A DNA stretch of 64,000 nucleotides from Planctomycetota bacterium. Its GTDB lineage: Bacteria > Planctomycetota > UBA1135 > GCA-002686595. How positions within the stretch are numbered: position 1 is the stretch's first letter; the number at the start of each line of letters is the position of its first letter. Positions 1-8,344 of this stretch are shown here, piece by piece. Below the pieces are notes generated by a model. It was not told where the DNA came from, did no database searches, and worked only from the letters and a program-made list of their open reading frames with translations. The stretch is from positions 1 to 64,000 of the forward strand of contig JADJLZ010000016.1 of the NCBI GenBank assembly GCA_016709875.1, written 5' to 3'. A program made the position numbers and the translations under genes.

Positions 1-395
1 TTGGGCGCGCACTACACCTACTCGGAGGTGCCCTACCGCAGTGGTTCCCGTTCCTGAACATCACGGAGCGCAACCACTACGACCGGCTCGTCCATTTCCT
101 CTTCGGCCTGCTCTTCGCCGTCCCGATCCGCGAGATCTTCCTGCGCGTCGGCCAAGTGCGCGGGTTCTGGGCGTATTACCTGCCGCTCGACGTCGCGATG
201 GCATTCTCGATGCTCTACGAGCTGATCGAGTGGGGCTCGGCGCTGCTCTTCGGCGGAGATCTGGGTGCAGCCTATCTCGGTACGCAGGGCGATCCCTGGG
301 ACGCGCAGAAGGACATGGCGCTGGCTTCGCTGGGCGCGTTGATCACGATGTGCGCGATCGCCACGCTGGACCGCGCGCGCCGGCGCGCTCAGTGA
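1..395 (+). pseudogene. DUF2238 (YjdF-like) membrane protein, partial and frameshifted
   Basis: The 5' end lies outside the window. Bases 1-38 read LGAHYTYSEVPY in frame 1, a typical DUF2238 stretch. From base 39 the family sequence continues in another frame (QWFPFLNITERNHYDR, then a DAQKDMALASLGA segment) to a TGA at 393-395. One base appears to be missing near 38, so this is either a sequencing indel or a broken gene. Hydrophobic segments fit an integral membrane protein of unknown function. It runs convergently into the YeeE-type gene that follows on the minus strand. Confidence 0.65.
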
Positions 396-804
396 GGCAG
401 CTTCTCGCGCACCAGTCCGTACGCGTACGTGCCCGCGATCGCGGAGAGCAGCACCACGAGCATCGGCAGGTAGCCTGCGCCGATGAGCGCATACATCGGT
501 CCTGGGCACGCGCCCGTCAGCGCCCAGCCGCAGCCGAAGACGATGCCGCCGAAGAGCTGTGCCTGGTACTGCTCGGGCTTGGGCGTGAGGTCGATCGTCT
601 CGCCGCCGAGCGCGCGCAGCCCGCGCGTCTGAACCAGATAGACGCTCAGCGCGCCGATGCCCACACCCAGGCCGATGATCCCGAACATGCGCAGCGAGCC
701 GAAGTGGAACATCTCGTGGATGCGCCACCAGGACGCGACCTCCGGCTTCAGCAGCACGATGCGAAGTAGACGCCGATCGCGAGGCAGATGAGGTTGCGCT
801 TCAC
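389..804 (-). pseudogene. YeeE/YedE family (DUF6691-type) membrane protein, frameshifted
   Basis: Small membrane protein of the YeeE/YedE thiosulfate/sulfur-transport superfamily. The C-terminal 120 residues are open (LKPEVASWWRIHEMFHFGS near the start, then GCGWALTGACPGPMYALIG, which holds the family's conserved Cys). The natural N-terminus, VKRNLICLAIGVYFA from a GTG at 804, lies in a different frame; one base is missing near 758-760. The GTG overlaps the stop of the upstream fragment (GTGA), the usual coupling of two-part YeeE/DUF6691 systems. Sulfur transport is a family inference. Confidence 0.7.
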
Positions 805-953
805 AGCAGCCCCCGCGGCAGGATCCAGGGCAGCACGAGCCAGGTCACGACCAGCCCTCCGGCGAAGAAGCCCAGCACTGCGACGAGCGAGGCGGGCCGG
901 CGCAGCGAGAGACCCATGATCGCGTGGCCCGGGCGTAGGACATCGAAGCGCAT
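801..953 (-). pseudogene. YeeE/YedE family C-terminal remnant
   Basis: A 50-codon reading frame (ATG at 953) reads RPGHAIMGLSLRRPASL followed by one hydrophobic helix ending VLPWILPRGLL. This matches only the last part of the YeeE/YedE fold; the remaining helices are absent, and the sequence upstream shows no related coding. It overlaps the GTG of the DUF6691-type gene by a GTGA. I read it as the surviving 3' end of the large partner of a two-gene sulfur transporter; the loss may be tied to the neighbouring IS91 element. Confidence 0.5.
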
Positions 954-1172
954 GACCTCGGCGCCAGCCTAGCATTGCCGGGCGTTTCCGGGGCAGCCCT
1001 GACCCTGCCTCGAGCGCTCCCCGCGGCTACCTTTCTGCCCGCAACGGCCAGGTGGCAGGGTTCTCGGGGCCCCACAGCCCCTCTTCCGCCGTCCGATCAC
1101 CCTTCGGAACGCAGTTCTCCCCCACCCGCACCCCTGAAGGCACCGGCTGATGACGCGGATCAGCGCCCCGAG
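954..1172. other. Non-coding stretch between YeeE remnant and IS91 element
   Basis: No convincing gene on either strand. This is the region where the left junction of the IS91-type element should lie; I cannot fix the junction because no flanking direct repeat is expected for this family. Confidence 0.4.
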
Positions 1173-2810
1173 CTACCAGGCGAGCTCCGGCTCAGGCGGA
1201 GCCCGGGCAGGCGCGAGCGCTGGGGGCTCCGTCGGGAGGCCGAGGTGGTTGAGGATCTTGCGCACCACCAGGCCGTCCGTCAGGAATGCGATCAGCTTGC
1301 GCGGGCCGCCGCAATGCGGGCAGATCAGCACGTCGATCTCGAACACCCGCTTCGTCAGCTCGGCCCAGCTCGTGCGCGTCGGGCGGCGGAGCTTGTGCGC
1401 GAGGGCGAGCGGTGTGCCTGCTGACTCCGCCGTGGGTTCGGCCCCCGAACCCTGCGAGCAGCTCTCCGCAGCAGACTCGGCCGCGGAGCCCGACGAGCAG
1501 CTCTGCGCCTGCGGCGAGTTGTTCTGCGAGCCCAAGCTGCACGTCTTCGGCCCCAGACTCGAGCTCCTCGGCTCCGCGCAGGGCGAGCTCTTCGCCCTCG
1601 GCCCAGGCACGACCAGGTCGCGCCACTCCGCCGCGGGAGCGAGGAGCCCGGGGTGCGTCAGAAGGTGCGCGCGCGGACGCGGCACCAGAGCCGCCAGGCG
1701 CGCGATGAAGTCCAGCGGCTCGAACGAGATCGCGGAGGTCCCGTCGCGCCAATGCCTGCGCAGCCCGTAGATCACCCGCCCGTCCGGCGCGAGCGAGAGG
1801 CGCTCGACCTTGATCGGGGGGCGGGCGATGTACCGACACAGCCGCTCCAGCCCCTCGCGGTCCTGCGCCTCGATCCGCACCTTCGCGTGCAGCGAGAACT
1901 GCTCGATGTCGCAGCACAGTTCGCCAGGCCGGAAGAGAGGACGCTCAGGATCAGCATCCCGCCGACGACCCAGCCGCTGCACACTTGCCCCGCTCTTCGC
2001 CCCCAGCGCCACGCGACCCTGCACCGACGCCGCGCACAGCTGCGCGAACAACGGCTCGTCGGGTTCGGCCTCGGCCGGCTCTTCGTGCTCGTCGCGCGGC
2101 AGCCTTCCCCGCCGGCGCAGGTAGCGCAGGATGCGACGGTGCAGAAGCCTGTTGACCGCCACGACGTCCTCGTCCGTCAGGGGAGCCATTTCGTGAAACA
2201 CCGGCCGACCGAACCTCTCCGGCCGAGTGAACACGCCGTCGAGCACCAGCGTGTGGAAGTGGAGATTGAGGTTGAGCGCGCCGCCGAAGCGCTGCGCGAG
2301 CACCACCGCACCCGACCGGCCGCCCGACACGCCCCGGCTCGCCGCGCGCTCGCGCAGCCAATCCAGGAGCGTGCGCACCAGGATCCGCCGCACCGCCGAA
2401 CACAGCCTGGCGTCGTACGCCAAGAGGTAGCGGATCCGAAACGGCAGCGAGAGCACCCACTGCCGCACCGGAACCTGCGGCAGCACGTCATCGCACAAGT
2501 GCGCCGCGCTGTCCGCCATGCGCCTTCCGCAACACGACGGGCAAAAGCCTCGGCCTTTGCAGGAGAACGCAACGAGCTCCTCCTTCCCGCAATCCGAGCA
2601 GTACACCCGCGCGAACCCGAAGGCCAGGATCCCGCAATCCACGTAGCGCCGCAGCTCGCGCCGCACGAAGCGCGGCAACCCGGGCCCACTGCCCGCCTCC
2701 GCGCGCGCCAGGAACGTCGCCAGCTGCTCGCGCACGACGCGATGCAGCACGCTCCGCTCGGGCTCGCGGCGCCTGCGAGCGCGTCCCTGATCCCTTCTCC
2801 CCGGGTCCAT
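1173..2810 (-). CDS. IS91 family transposase (HUH, Y1 type) with zinc-ribbon N-domain
   Basis: Rolling-circle transposase of 545 residues. Residues about 15-120 contain the IS91 zinc-binding domain (CSDCGKEEL, then CKGRGFCPSCCGRRM). The HUH motif is LHFHTLVLDG, and the single catalytic tyrosine is in CRYIARPPI. The C-terminus has a second zinc-binding pair (ICPHCGGPRKLI) and ends with the conserved LGLPTEPPALAPARAPPE segment. Between them lies an unusual Ser/Cys/Gln-rich linker of about 60 residues (SSPCAEPRSSS..., SCSSGSAAES). It looks intact. A truncated copy of the same C-terminus lies at 3693-3771. Confidence 0.9.
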   Translation of the reverse strand: MDPGRRDQGRARRRREPERSVLHRVVREQLATFLARAEAGSGPGLPRFVRRELRRYVDCGILAFGFARVYCSDCGKEELVAFSCKGRGFCPSCCGRRMADSAAHLCDDVLPQVPVRQWVLSLPFRIRYLLAYDARLCSAVRRILVRTLLDWLRERAASRGVSGGRSGAVVLAQRFGGALNLNLHFHTLVLDGVFTRPERFGRPVFHEMAPLTDEDVVAVNRLLHRRILRYLRRRGRLPRDEHEEPAEAEPDEPLFAQLCAASVQGRVALGAKSGASVQRLGRRRDADPERPLFRPGELCCDIEQFSLHAKVRIEAQDREGLERLCRYIARPPIKVERLSLAPDGRVIYGLRRHWRDGTSAISFEPLDFIARLAALVPRPRAHLLTHPGLLAPAAEWRDLVVPGPRAKSSPCAEPRSSSLGPKTCSLGSQNNSPQAQSCSSGSAAESAAESCSQGSGAEPTAESAGTPLALAHKLRRPTRTSWAELTKRVFEIDVLICPHCGGPRKLIAFLTDGLVVRKILNHLGLPTEPPALAPARAPPEPELAW

Positions 2811-2982
2811 CCACGAGGAAGACGCTCGACATCATCCAGGGTTGCGCGCTGCGCGGCGCAAAGCCGCGGCTCCAGTTCGGCAAGCCGCCCCGCCACAGCG
2901 CTCGCACAAGGCATCCGTGCGCCGGCGCAGCCCCGCCACGTACCCTGCGGCCCAAAGCTGTTCGCCCCCCTGGCCCGCCGGC
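1173..2982 (-). mobile_element. IS91-like insertion element
   Basis: The element carries the transposase at 1173-2810. Its right side must end before 2983, where Clp ATPase homology starts abruptly on the plus strand. IS91 elements have no terminal inverted repeats and make no target duplication, so the exact ends cannot be read. Nearby 3'-end remnants fit one-ended rolling-circle transposition. Confidence 0.6.
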
Positions 2983-3498
2983 GGCGCCCTGACCGACTCC
3001 AAGGGCCGCCGCGTGAGCTTCGAGAACTGCCTGGTGATCCTGACCAGCAACGCCGGCGCGCCCGAGATGACGCAGGCGCGCAAGCAGGTCGGCTTCAACC
3101 GCCCGACGACGATCGGCAAGGTGCAGCTGCGCGAGCTCGCGATCGACGCGCTCGAACGGCAGTTCAGCCCCGAGTTCCTCGGCCGTCTCGACGAGACGAT
3201 CGTGTTCAACGAGCTCGACCTGAAGTCCGCGCAGCAGATCGCCCAGCGTCAGCTGACCGAGCTGGCTGCACGCGCCCGCAGGCGCGGGATGAAGGTCGCC
3301 TTCACGCCCGCGGTGGCCAAGTGGATCGCCTCGAAGGGCTATTCGCCCGACTACGGCGCGCGTGAACTGCGCCGAGTGATCCAGCGCGAGGTCGAGACGC
3401 CGCTCTCGCGCCGCATGATCGGCCGCGCGAAGGGCGAGGAAGGCCTGCTGCGCGTGCGCGTCGAGTCCGAGGGGCTCGCGATCGAGCTCGAGGACTGA
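2983..3498 (+). pseudogene. ClpB/ClpC-type AAA+ ATPase, 3' fragment
   Basis: Homology begins suddenly at GALTDSKGRRVSFENC and continues through VILTSNAG (sensor-1 region), FSPEFLGRLDETIVF and the sensor-2 segment SPDYGARELRRVIQ to a normal stop. About 170 of the usual 800-860 residues remain. The Walker A and B motifs of both ATPase domains are missing, so the product cannot be an active disaggregase. The missing part is replaced upstream by the IS91 element. The last 19 codons occur again at 10094-10150. Confidence 0.8.
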
Positions 3499-3509
3499 GG
3501 CGCGGCGCG

Positions 3510-3540
3510 CTACGGCGCGAAGACGAGTGAGAACCGTCTC
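3510..3540 (-). pseudogene. Last codons of a secreted-protein paralogue (SLVFAP end)
   Basis: On the minus strand, just after the clp fragment stop, the bases read a C-terminal SLVFAP and a TAG. The same string ends the complete gene at 10164-11864, where it also sits next to a clp tail. Nothing else of the paralogue is left here. Confidence 0.5.
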
Positions 3541-3692
3541 CCTGAGTGACGCGACGCTCCTCACGATCGAGGGTCTGCGCTCGGCGGATGCACCCTGATC
3601 TCGCCTCGTTCGATTCACTCGTCGCTGTCCCAAACGCAGACGAGCCATCCATCCACGGAACAGGGACTGCTGGGTGCCTTCTCATGGAAGGA

Positions 3693-3771
3693 GGCGGAGC
3701 CCGGGCCGGCGCGAGAGCTGGAGGCTCGGTCGGGAGGCCCAGGTGGCTGAGGACCTTCCGCACCACGAGAC
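3693..3771 (-). repeat. Truncated copy of the IS91 transposase 3' end
   Basis: This stretch is closely similar to 1195-1273. On the minus strand it encodes VVRKVLSHLGLPTEPPALAP, nearly the last residues of the full transposase. Only the terminal part is present, as expected for a solo end left by IS91-type one-ended transposition or recombination. The rest of 3541-3954 shows no gene I can support; a short plus-strand reading VYDLNHENVDAVLP at about 3800 is not recognised. Confidence 0.7.
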
Positions 3772-3954
3772 CGGCCTGCCGCTGTCGTCGCTGGTCTACG
3801 ACCTCAACCACGAGAACGTCGACGCGGTGCTGCCCCCGCCCGGGCAAGGCGGCCGAGATCGAGCCAGCGCGGCAGGAATGGTCGCGGCGGGTGGTGCGAC
3901 ATTTTTCTGAAATGGGCTGAACCCGGTCGTGGATTGCCGCGACACTGGTCCCTT

Positions 3955-6456
3955 GTGCGCTGGAACCCCGACATCCCCCCCCTGCGAAAGCCGGCAGGGA
4001 TTCGCGACGACGCTCGCCCTCCGCACGCGAGTTCCGCCGAATCCGAGCAGCTGAGCGAGCTGAGCCGCGACCTGCGGCGCCTCGCCGGCTATCTGGTCCA
4101 CGACCCGGGCGGTGCCGACGACGTCGTCCAAGAGGCTTGGCTCGCCGCTCTCGAGCGCCCGCCGAGCGAGGTGCGGACGCTGAGCGAGTGGATGCATGTG
4201 GTCGTCCGCCGCCTGGCGCAGAAGCTCGCCCGGCGCGAGCGACGGCGTGCCGATGTCGAGGCACTCGTCGCGATCCGGGACGAGGCCGAGTTCGATGCGG
4301 AGATCGACTCGCGCCTCGCGATGCAGCAGCTCTTGCGCGCTGCAGTCGACGAGGTCGCGGAGCCGGCGCGCGCCGTGCTCGTCGCGCACTACTTCGACGG
4401 TCGCACGCTCGAGTCCGTCGCCGAGGAGCTCCAGCGACCGCTCGAGACCGTGCGGACGCAGCGGCGCCGCGGGCTGGCGGAGCTGCGCGCCGTGCTCGAG
4501 CGCCGCCACAAGGGCGATCGCTCCGCGTGGGCCGGGTTCCTCGCCTGGATCACCGGGGGCGCTGCGCCGCGCCGGAGTGCGAAGCGCCTCGCGCTCGGCG
4601 CGGCGGTATTGCTCGTGGTGCCGACGCTCTACCTCGTGCTGAAGCGCTCCACTCCAATCACGACGCCGGGGTCCGGCGCCGAGGTCGCGCTCGAGGTCCC
4701 GAGCGAGCCCTCCGCCGTCTCGCTCGACGTCCCGAAAAGCGCCGGCGACGCCGGGGGTCGTGTCGCGGCCGCCGCCGTGGAGCCCCCCGCGCCGCCTGCG
4801 CAGGACCATTCCGCGGCGCCCATCGTCCCGCTGCACCGCCTCGCCGTCAAAGTGCTCGACGCGGACGGGGTACCCGTTCCCGACGCCCTCGTGCGCATCA
4901 CGGCTTCGCTCGATCTCCCTGATCCGCCGTCGCAGATCACCGATGCGCAGGGGCAGACGATGCTCGAAGTCGACGCGACGAAGCTGATGCGCGCTCCGTT
5001 CTTCGCGCCTCCCGCGGGTGGCGTCGCCATACGTGCGAGAGCCGCGGGGCACGCCTACTCGCGCACCTTCTACGTTCCGATCCCCGAAGATGGCGGCGCC
5101 TTCGACCTCGTGCTCGGCGGACCGGAGCAGATCATCGACGTGCATGTCGTCGATGTCGACGGACAGCCGGTCGCGGGAGCGTTCGTCGAGTTCGACAAGC
5201 GTCGGAAGGGGCTGGGCCTGGGCAAGGATGGACTGCTGTCGACCGACTCCGCGGTGGGCGCGGACACCGACTCCGACGGGCGCGCGCGAGTCCGGTATCT
5301 CGAGACGCGCGAGCACGAACTCGACGTGAGCGCCGCCGGATTCGTGCTCTACAGGCAATTCGTTCCAAACCTCGAGCCGCGCGTCACGCTCGAGGTTCGC
5401 CTCGACCGTGGCGCGACGCTCGTCGGCGAAGTGCGGCGCGCGGACGGCAGCCTCGTCGCCGACGCCGAGGTGTCTGCCCCGAAGTCGGAGTTCCACCTCG
5501 AGGAGCCGCCGAAGACGCGAACCGGCGCCGACGGGCGCTTCCGCCTCGCGGGCCTCGGGTCCGGTCCCGCTCGGATTTTCGCGCGTGGTCCGCGCGGCGA
5601 CGAGAGTCGCGCCGACACGGTCCTCGTGCTCGATGGCCACGGCGAGACGAATGCATCGATCACGCTGCGCGCGCGCCCGGCGCTGCGCGTGCGCGTTCAA
5701 GACGCCCGGTCGGAAAGCGTGGCGGGACTCGTCGTCGTCCTGAGCTCGCGCCCCGACTCCGCTCCCGCGTGGTCGTGGACCGCGCTCGCCGACGCGACCG
5801 GCACGTGCACGCTCGACGGCTTTCCGAGCGAGGTCCTCGACTGTCTCGTCCTTCGCGGTTCCGACGGGCACGTGTACAAGTCGCTGGCGATCGACGCCCG
5901 ACTGTCGGAGGAAGCTCTTGTCCTCGTCGACGCCGGCGCGGACGCCCCGCTCGGCTCGCTGCGCGGGATCGTCCTCGATGCGCGCGGCGTCCCGCTCACG
6001 GGTGCCTACGTCCACGAGATCCGGGACGACGTCGTCCAGCAGAACGCTTGGCTCGTGGACGTGGTGAGCGGCGCGTACGATTCGAGCCTCGTCACCGAGG
6101 GACTCGTGCGCTGGATCGTCGTCGCGCACCAAGGCGTCGCAGATCTCGGGCAGCTCCTGGTCGAGCGGGGCTCGCGCGCCGACCTCGGCACGCTGCGCAC
6201 GAGCGCGCCGGGACGAGCGCGGGTCACGCCATCGAGCGCGTTGCCTCCGGGCGCGCGACTCGAGCTGTGGTACCGCATGCGGACGGCGACGGGAATGGCG
6301 GCCGGTCGCGTCCGTCAGCTCGCCGCGGCCGAGCGCGAGCTCGAGCTCCTGCCCTACGAGTACACGCTGCGCGTCCTGGACGCGTCCGGCTCCTATCGCG
6401 CGGACGTCGAGTTCCGCGTGACCTCCGCATCCCTGGTCGAGGTCGCGCTGCCGTGA
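3955..6456 (+). CDS. ECF-type sigma factor fused to a membrane anchor and exported carboxypeptidase-regulatory-like domains
   Basis: One 833-codon frame joins three parts. Residues about 35-185 are an ECF sigma factor: region 2 (RRLAGYLVHDPGGADDVVQE) and region 4 helix-turn-helix (RTLESVAEELQRPLETVRTQ). A hydrophobic segment at about 205-230 (LALGAAVLLVVPTLYLVL) is a membrane span. The remaining 600 residues, presumably outside the cytoplasm, contain repeated beta-sandwich modules of the carboxypeptidase-regulatory/CNA-B kind (GVPVPDALVRIT, GQPVAGAFVEFD, ADGRFRLAGL). I prefer the GTG at 3955; a TTG at 3934 is also in frame. A sigma domain tethered to an outside sensor is the inference; no separate anti-sigma gene is adjacent. 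Confidence 0.8.
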   Translation: MRWNPDIPPLRKPAGIRDDARPPHASSAESEQLSELSRDLRRLAGYLVHDPGGADDVVQEAWLAALERPPSEVRTLSEWMHVVVRRLAQKLARRERRRADVEALVAIRDEAEFDAEIDSRLAMQQLLRAAVDEVAEPARAVLVAHYFDGRTLESVAEELQRPLETVRTQRRRGLAELRAVLERRHKGDRSAWAGFLAWITGGAAPRRSAKRLALGAAVLLVVPTLYLVLKRSTPITTPGSGAEVALEVPSEPSAVSLDVPKSAGDAGGRVAAAAVEPPAPPAQDHSAAPIVPLHRLAVKVLDADGVPVPDALVRITASLDLPDPPSQITDAQGQTMLEVDATKLMRAPFFAPPAGGVAIRARAAGHAYSRTFYVPIPEDGGAFDLVLGGPEQIIDVHVVDVDGQPVAGAFVEFDKRRKGLGLGKDGLLSTDSAVGADTDSDGRARVRYLETREHELDVSAAGFVLYRQFVPNLEPRVTLEVRLDRGATLVGEVRRADGSLVADAEVSAPKSEFHLEEPPKTRTGADGRFRLAGLGSGPARIFARGPRGDESRADTVLVLDGHGETNASITLRARPALRVRVQDARSESVAGLVVVLSSRPDSAPAWSWTALADATGTCTLDGFPSEVLDCLVLRGSDGHVYKSLAIDARLSEEALVLVDAGADAPLGSLRGIVLDARGVPLTGAYVHEIRDDVVQQNAWLVDVVSGAYDSSLVTEGLVRWIVVAHQGVADLGQLLVERGSRADLGTLRTSAPGRARVTPSSALPPGARLELWYRMRTATGMAAGRVRQLAAAERELELLPYEYTLRVLDASGSYRADVEFRVTSASLVEVALP

Positions 6457-6509
6457 CGACGACCGACGCCCGACGAGTTCGCATCACCCGAATGGCCTGC
6501 CTCCCCATC

Positions 6510-8129
6510 ATGTACCGACACTTCCAACGAGCCGTCCTCGCCGTAGCCGCCCCCCTCGCCGCCGCACCGCTGGCGTCATCGCAGTCCGCGTGTTACGAGC
6601 CACTCTCGACCACCGTGTTCACCGGAACGTCGCGTACCGTCGCGGTCGGAGACTTCGATGGCGATGGCGACCTCGACCTCGTGTCGAGCGACAGCGTCGT
6701 TGTGTCGATCGCCTACAACGACGGCGCCGGCGGGTTCACGACGCCGCAGGCGCTGGCTCCCTGGCCCGCCGAGCGCGTGGCCGTCGCGGACTTCGACGGC
6801 GATGGGCGACCGGACGTCCTCGCCCACACTTTCGGTGGCGGTTTTGTGCTCTGGAACGAGGGTGGCCTGACCTGGACCGCAGCGCCGGCCTGTGCCGGAT
6901 GCCCGAACATCATGTCTGACTTCGCGATCGGAGATGTCGACGGGGACGGGCTGCTCGACATCGTCGGCATGTTCGACCCGGGGTGGCCGGCGAGCATGGT
7001 CGGCCACGTGTTCCACAACGACGGAGCGCGCGGCTTCTGGGAAACGAGCTTCAGCGTCCCGTACGGCGCGAACACGGGAACGGCGCTCGCCGACATCGAC
7101 GCCGATGGCGACCTCGACTTCGTCATCACGCACGCCTCCACGCAGGTCGTGACAGTGTGCCGCAACGACGGCCTCGGTTGGTTCGGCTCCGAGATCGTGC
7201 TTCCTGCCGTCCACTCCCCGACGCTCGTCGTCGCCGCGAACCTCGATGGCTATCCCGGGATGGACGTCGCGGCGATCGACCTGGGCAACAGGACCCTCGC
7301 TGTTTGGCGTGCGCTCAGCCCGGGCTACTTCGCGCCGCGACTGGATTTCCCCTTCGGAGGCACGACCGTGGTGCCGCTCTCGCTCTCCGCCTTCGACATC
7401 GACTCGGACGGCGATCTCGATCTCGTTGCGGCAGCGCAGGTCAACGGCGCGGGTGGGGCGCACGGCCGAATGCTGCTCTTCCGCAACAGCGGCGTGGGCA
7501 CGTTCACCGCCGAGACCCTGTTCGAGGATCCGCAACCGCTGGTCGAGGCCGTCATCGCCGACCTCGACGGCGATTCCGACGGTGACCTCGCGACCGTGGC
7601 GATGGTGACGGGCACGAACAACACGGTGGCGGTCCGACTGAGTTGCCAGACCACCATTCAGTTCTTCTGCGCTGGCGATGGAACCGTGGCGACCGCATGC
7701 CCCTGCAGCAATTTCGGCGCAGCGGGCCACGGCTGCGCCAACTCGACCGGCACGGCAGGCGCACTTCTCGTCGCGAGCGGCTCGACAAGCCCTGACACGC
7801 TGATCCTGCAGTCGTCCGGCGAGCCGCCGACGGCGGCCTCGGTGTTCCTCCAAGGCACCGCATCGATACCGGCTGGATCGGTCTTTGGCGACGGCGTCCG
7901 GTGCGTCGGCGGCTTGCTGAAGCGGCTCTACATCCACAACGCCGTCGGCGGCGTCGCCACGGCGCCCAACGGAGCGGAGCCCTCGATCACGATCCAGTCC
8001 GCCGCGTTGGGCGATGTCATCGCGCCAGGGATGACGCGGTACTACCAGGTGTACTACCGCGACCCGGCGCCCGGATTCTGTTCGCCGAGCACGTTCAACA
8101 TCAGCGGCGCGCTCCAAATCACATGGTGA
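6510..8129 (+). CDS. Secreted FG-GAP/VCBS repeat protein with Cys-rich C-terminal domain
   Basis: An exported protein of 539 residues. The N-terminus is a signal peptide (ATG 6510; ATG 6492 is also in frame) ending near ASSQSA. Residues about 45-370 hold five or more FG-GAP/VCBS repeats with Ca-binding loops (GDFDGDGDLDLVS, ADFDGDGRPDVLA, GDVDGDGLLDIV, DIDADGDLDFV), which build a beta-propeller. The last 150 residues are a separate domain: FCAGDGT, CPCSNFG, GHGCANS, VFGDGVRCVGG, then YQVYYRDP and a terminal Trp. The same domain ends the genes at 8345, 10164 and 46849. Ligand and localisation are unknown. Confidence 0.8.
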   Translation: MYRHFQRAVLAVAAPLAAAPLASSQSACYEPLSTTVFTGTSRTVAVGDFDGDGDLDLVSSDSVVVSIAYNDGAGGFTTPQALAPWPAERVAVADFDGDGRPDVLAHTFGGGFVLWNEGGLTWTAAPACAGCPNIMSDFAIGDVDGDGLLDIVGMFDPGWPASMVGHVFHNDGARGFWETSFSVPYGANTGTALADIDADGDLDFVITHASTQVVTVCRNDGLGWFGSEIVLPAVHSPTLVVAANLDGYPGMDVAAIDLGNRTLAVWRALSPGYFAPRLDFPFGGTTVVPLSLSAFDIDSDGDLDLVAAAQVNGAGGAHGRMLLFRNSGVGTFTAETLFEDPQPLVEAVIADLDGDSDGDLATVAMVTGTNNTVAVRLSCQTTIQFFCAGDGTVATACPCSNFGAAGHGCANSTGTAGALLVASGSTSPDTLILQSSGEPPTAASVFLQGTASIPAGSVFGDGVRCVGGLLKRLYIHNAVGGVATAPNGAEPSITIQSAALGDVIAPGMTRYYQVYYRDPAPGFCSPSTFNISGALQITW

Positions 8130-8344
8130 ACCGTGCGCAGCGCGACGAATCATCGCTGCGAGGCGGGCGCCTCCTGCTCGCGGAGCGTGGCTCGCCCCGA
8201 AGCCCCGCACACACGAACCCTGCGGCGACCCGGCCGTCGCGCTCTGCACGCCCACTACGTTCCCGTTCTCGATCGCCTCGCAGTCGTCTCGAGCTGAACG
8301 ACGTGCACCCCATTCCCCTCGTCCACTGAACCCGGAGCAACAAC

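Noticed and set aside
3796..6132. Long minus-strand open frame opposite the sigma fusion
   Set aside because: High-GC shadow; composition is Arg/Asp/His-rich without any domain, while the plus strand has clear sigma and beta-sandwich motifs.
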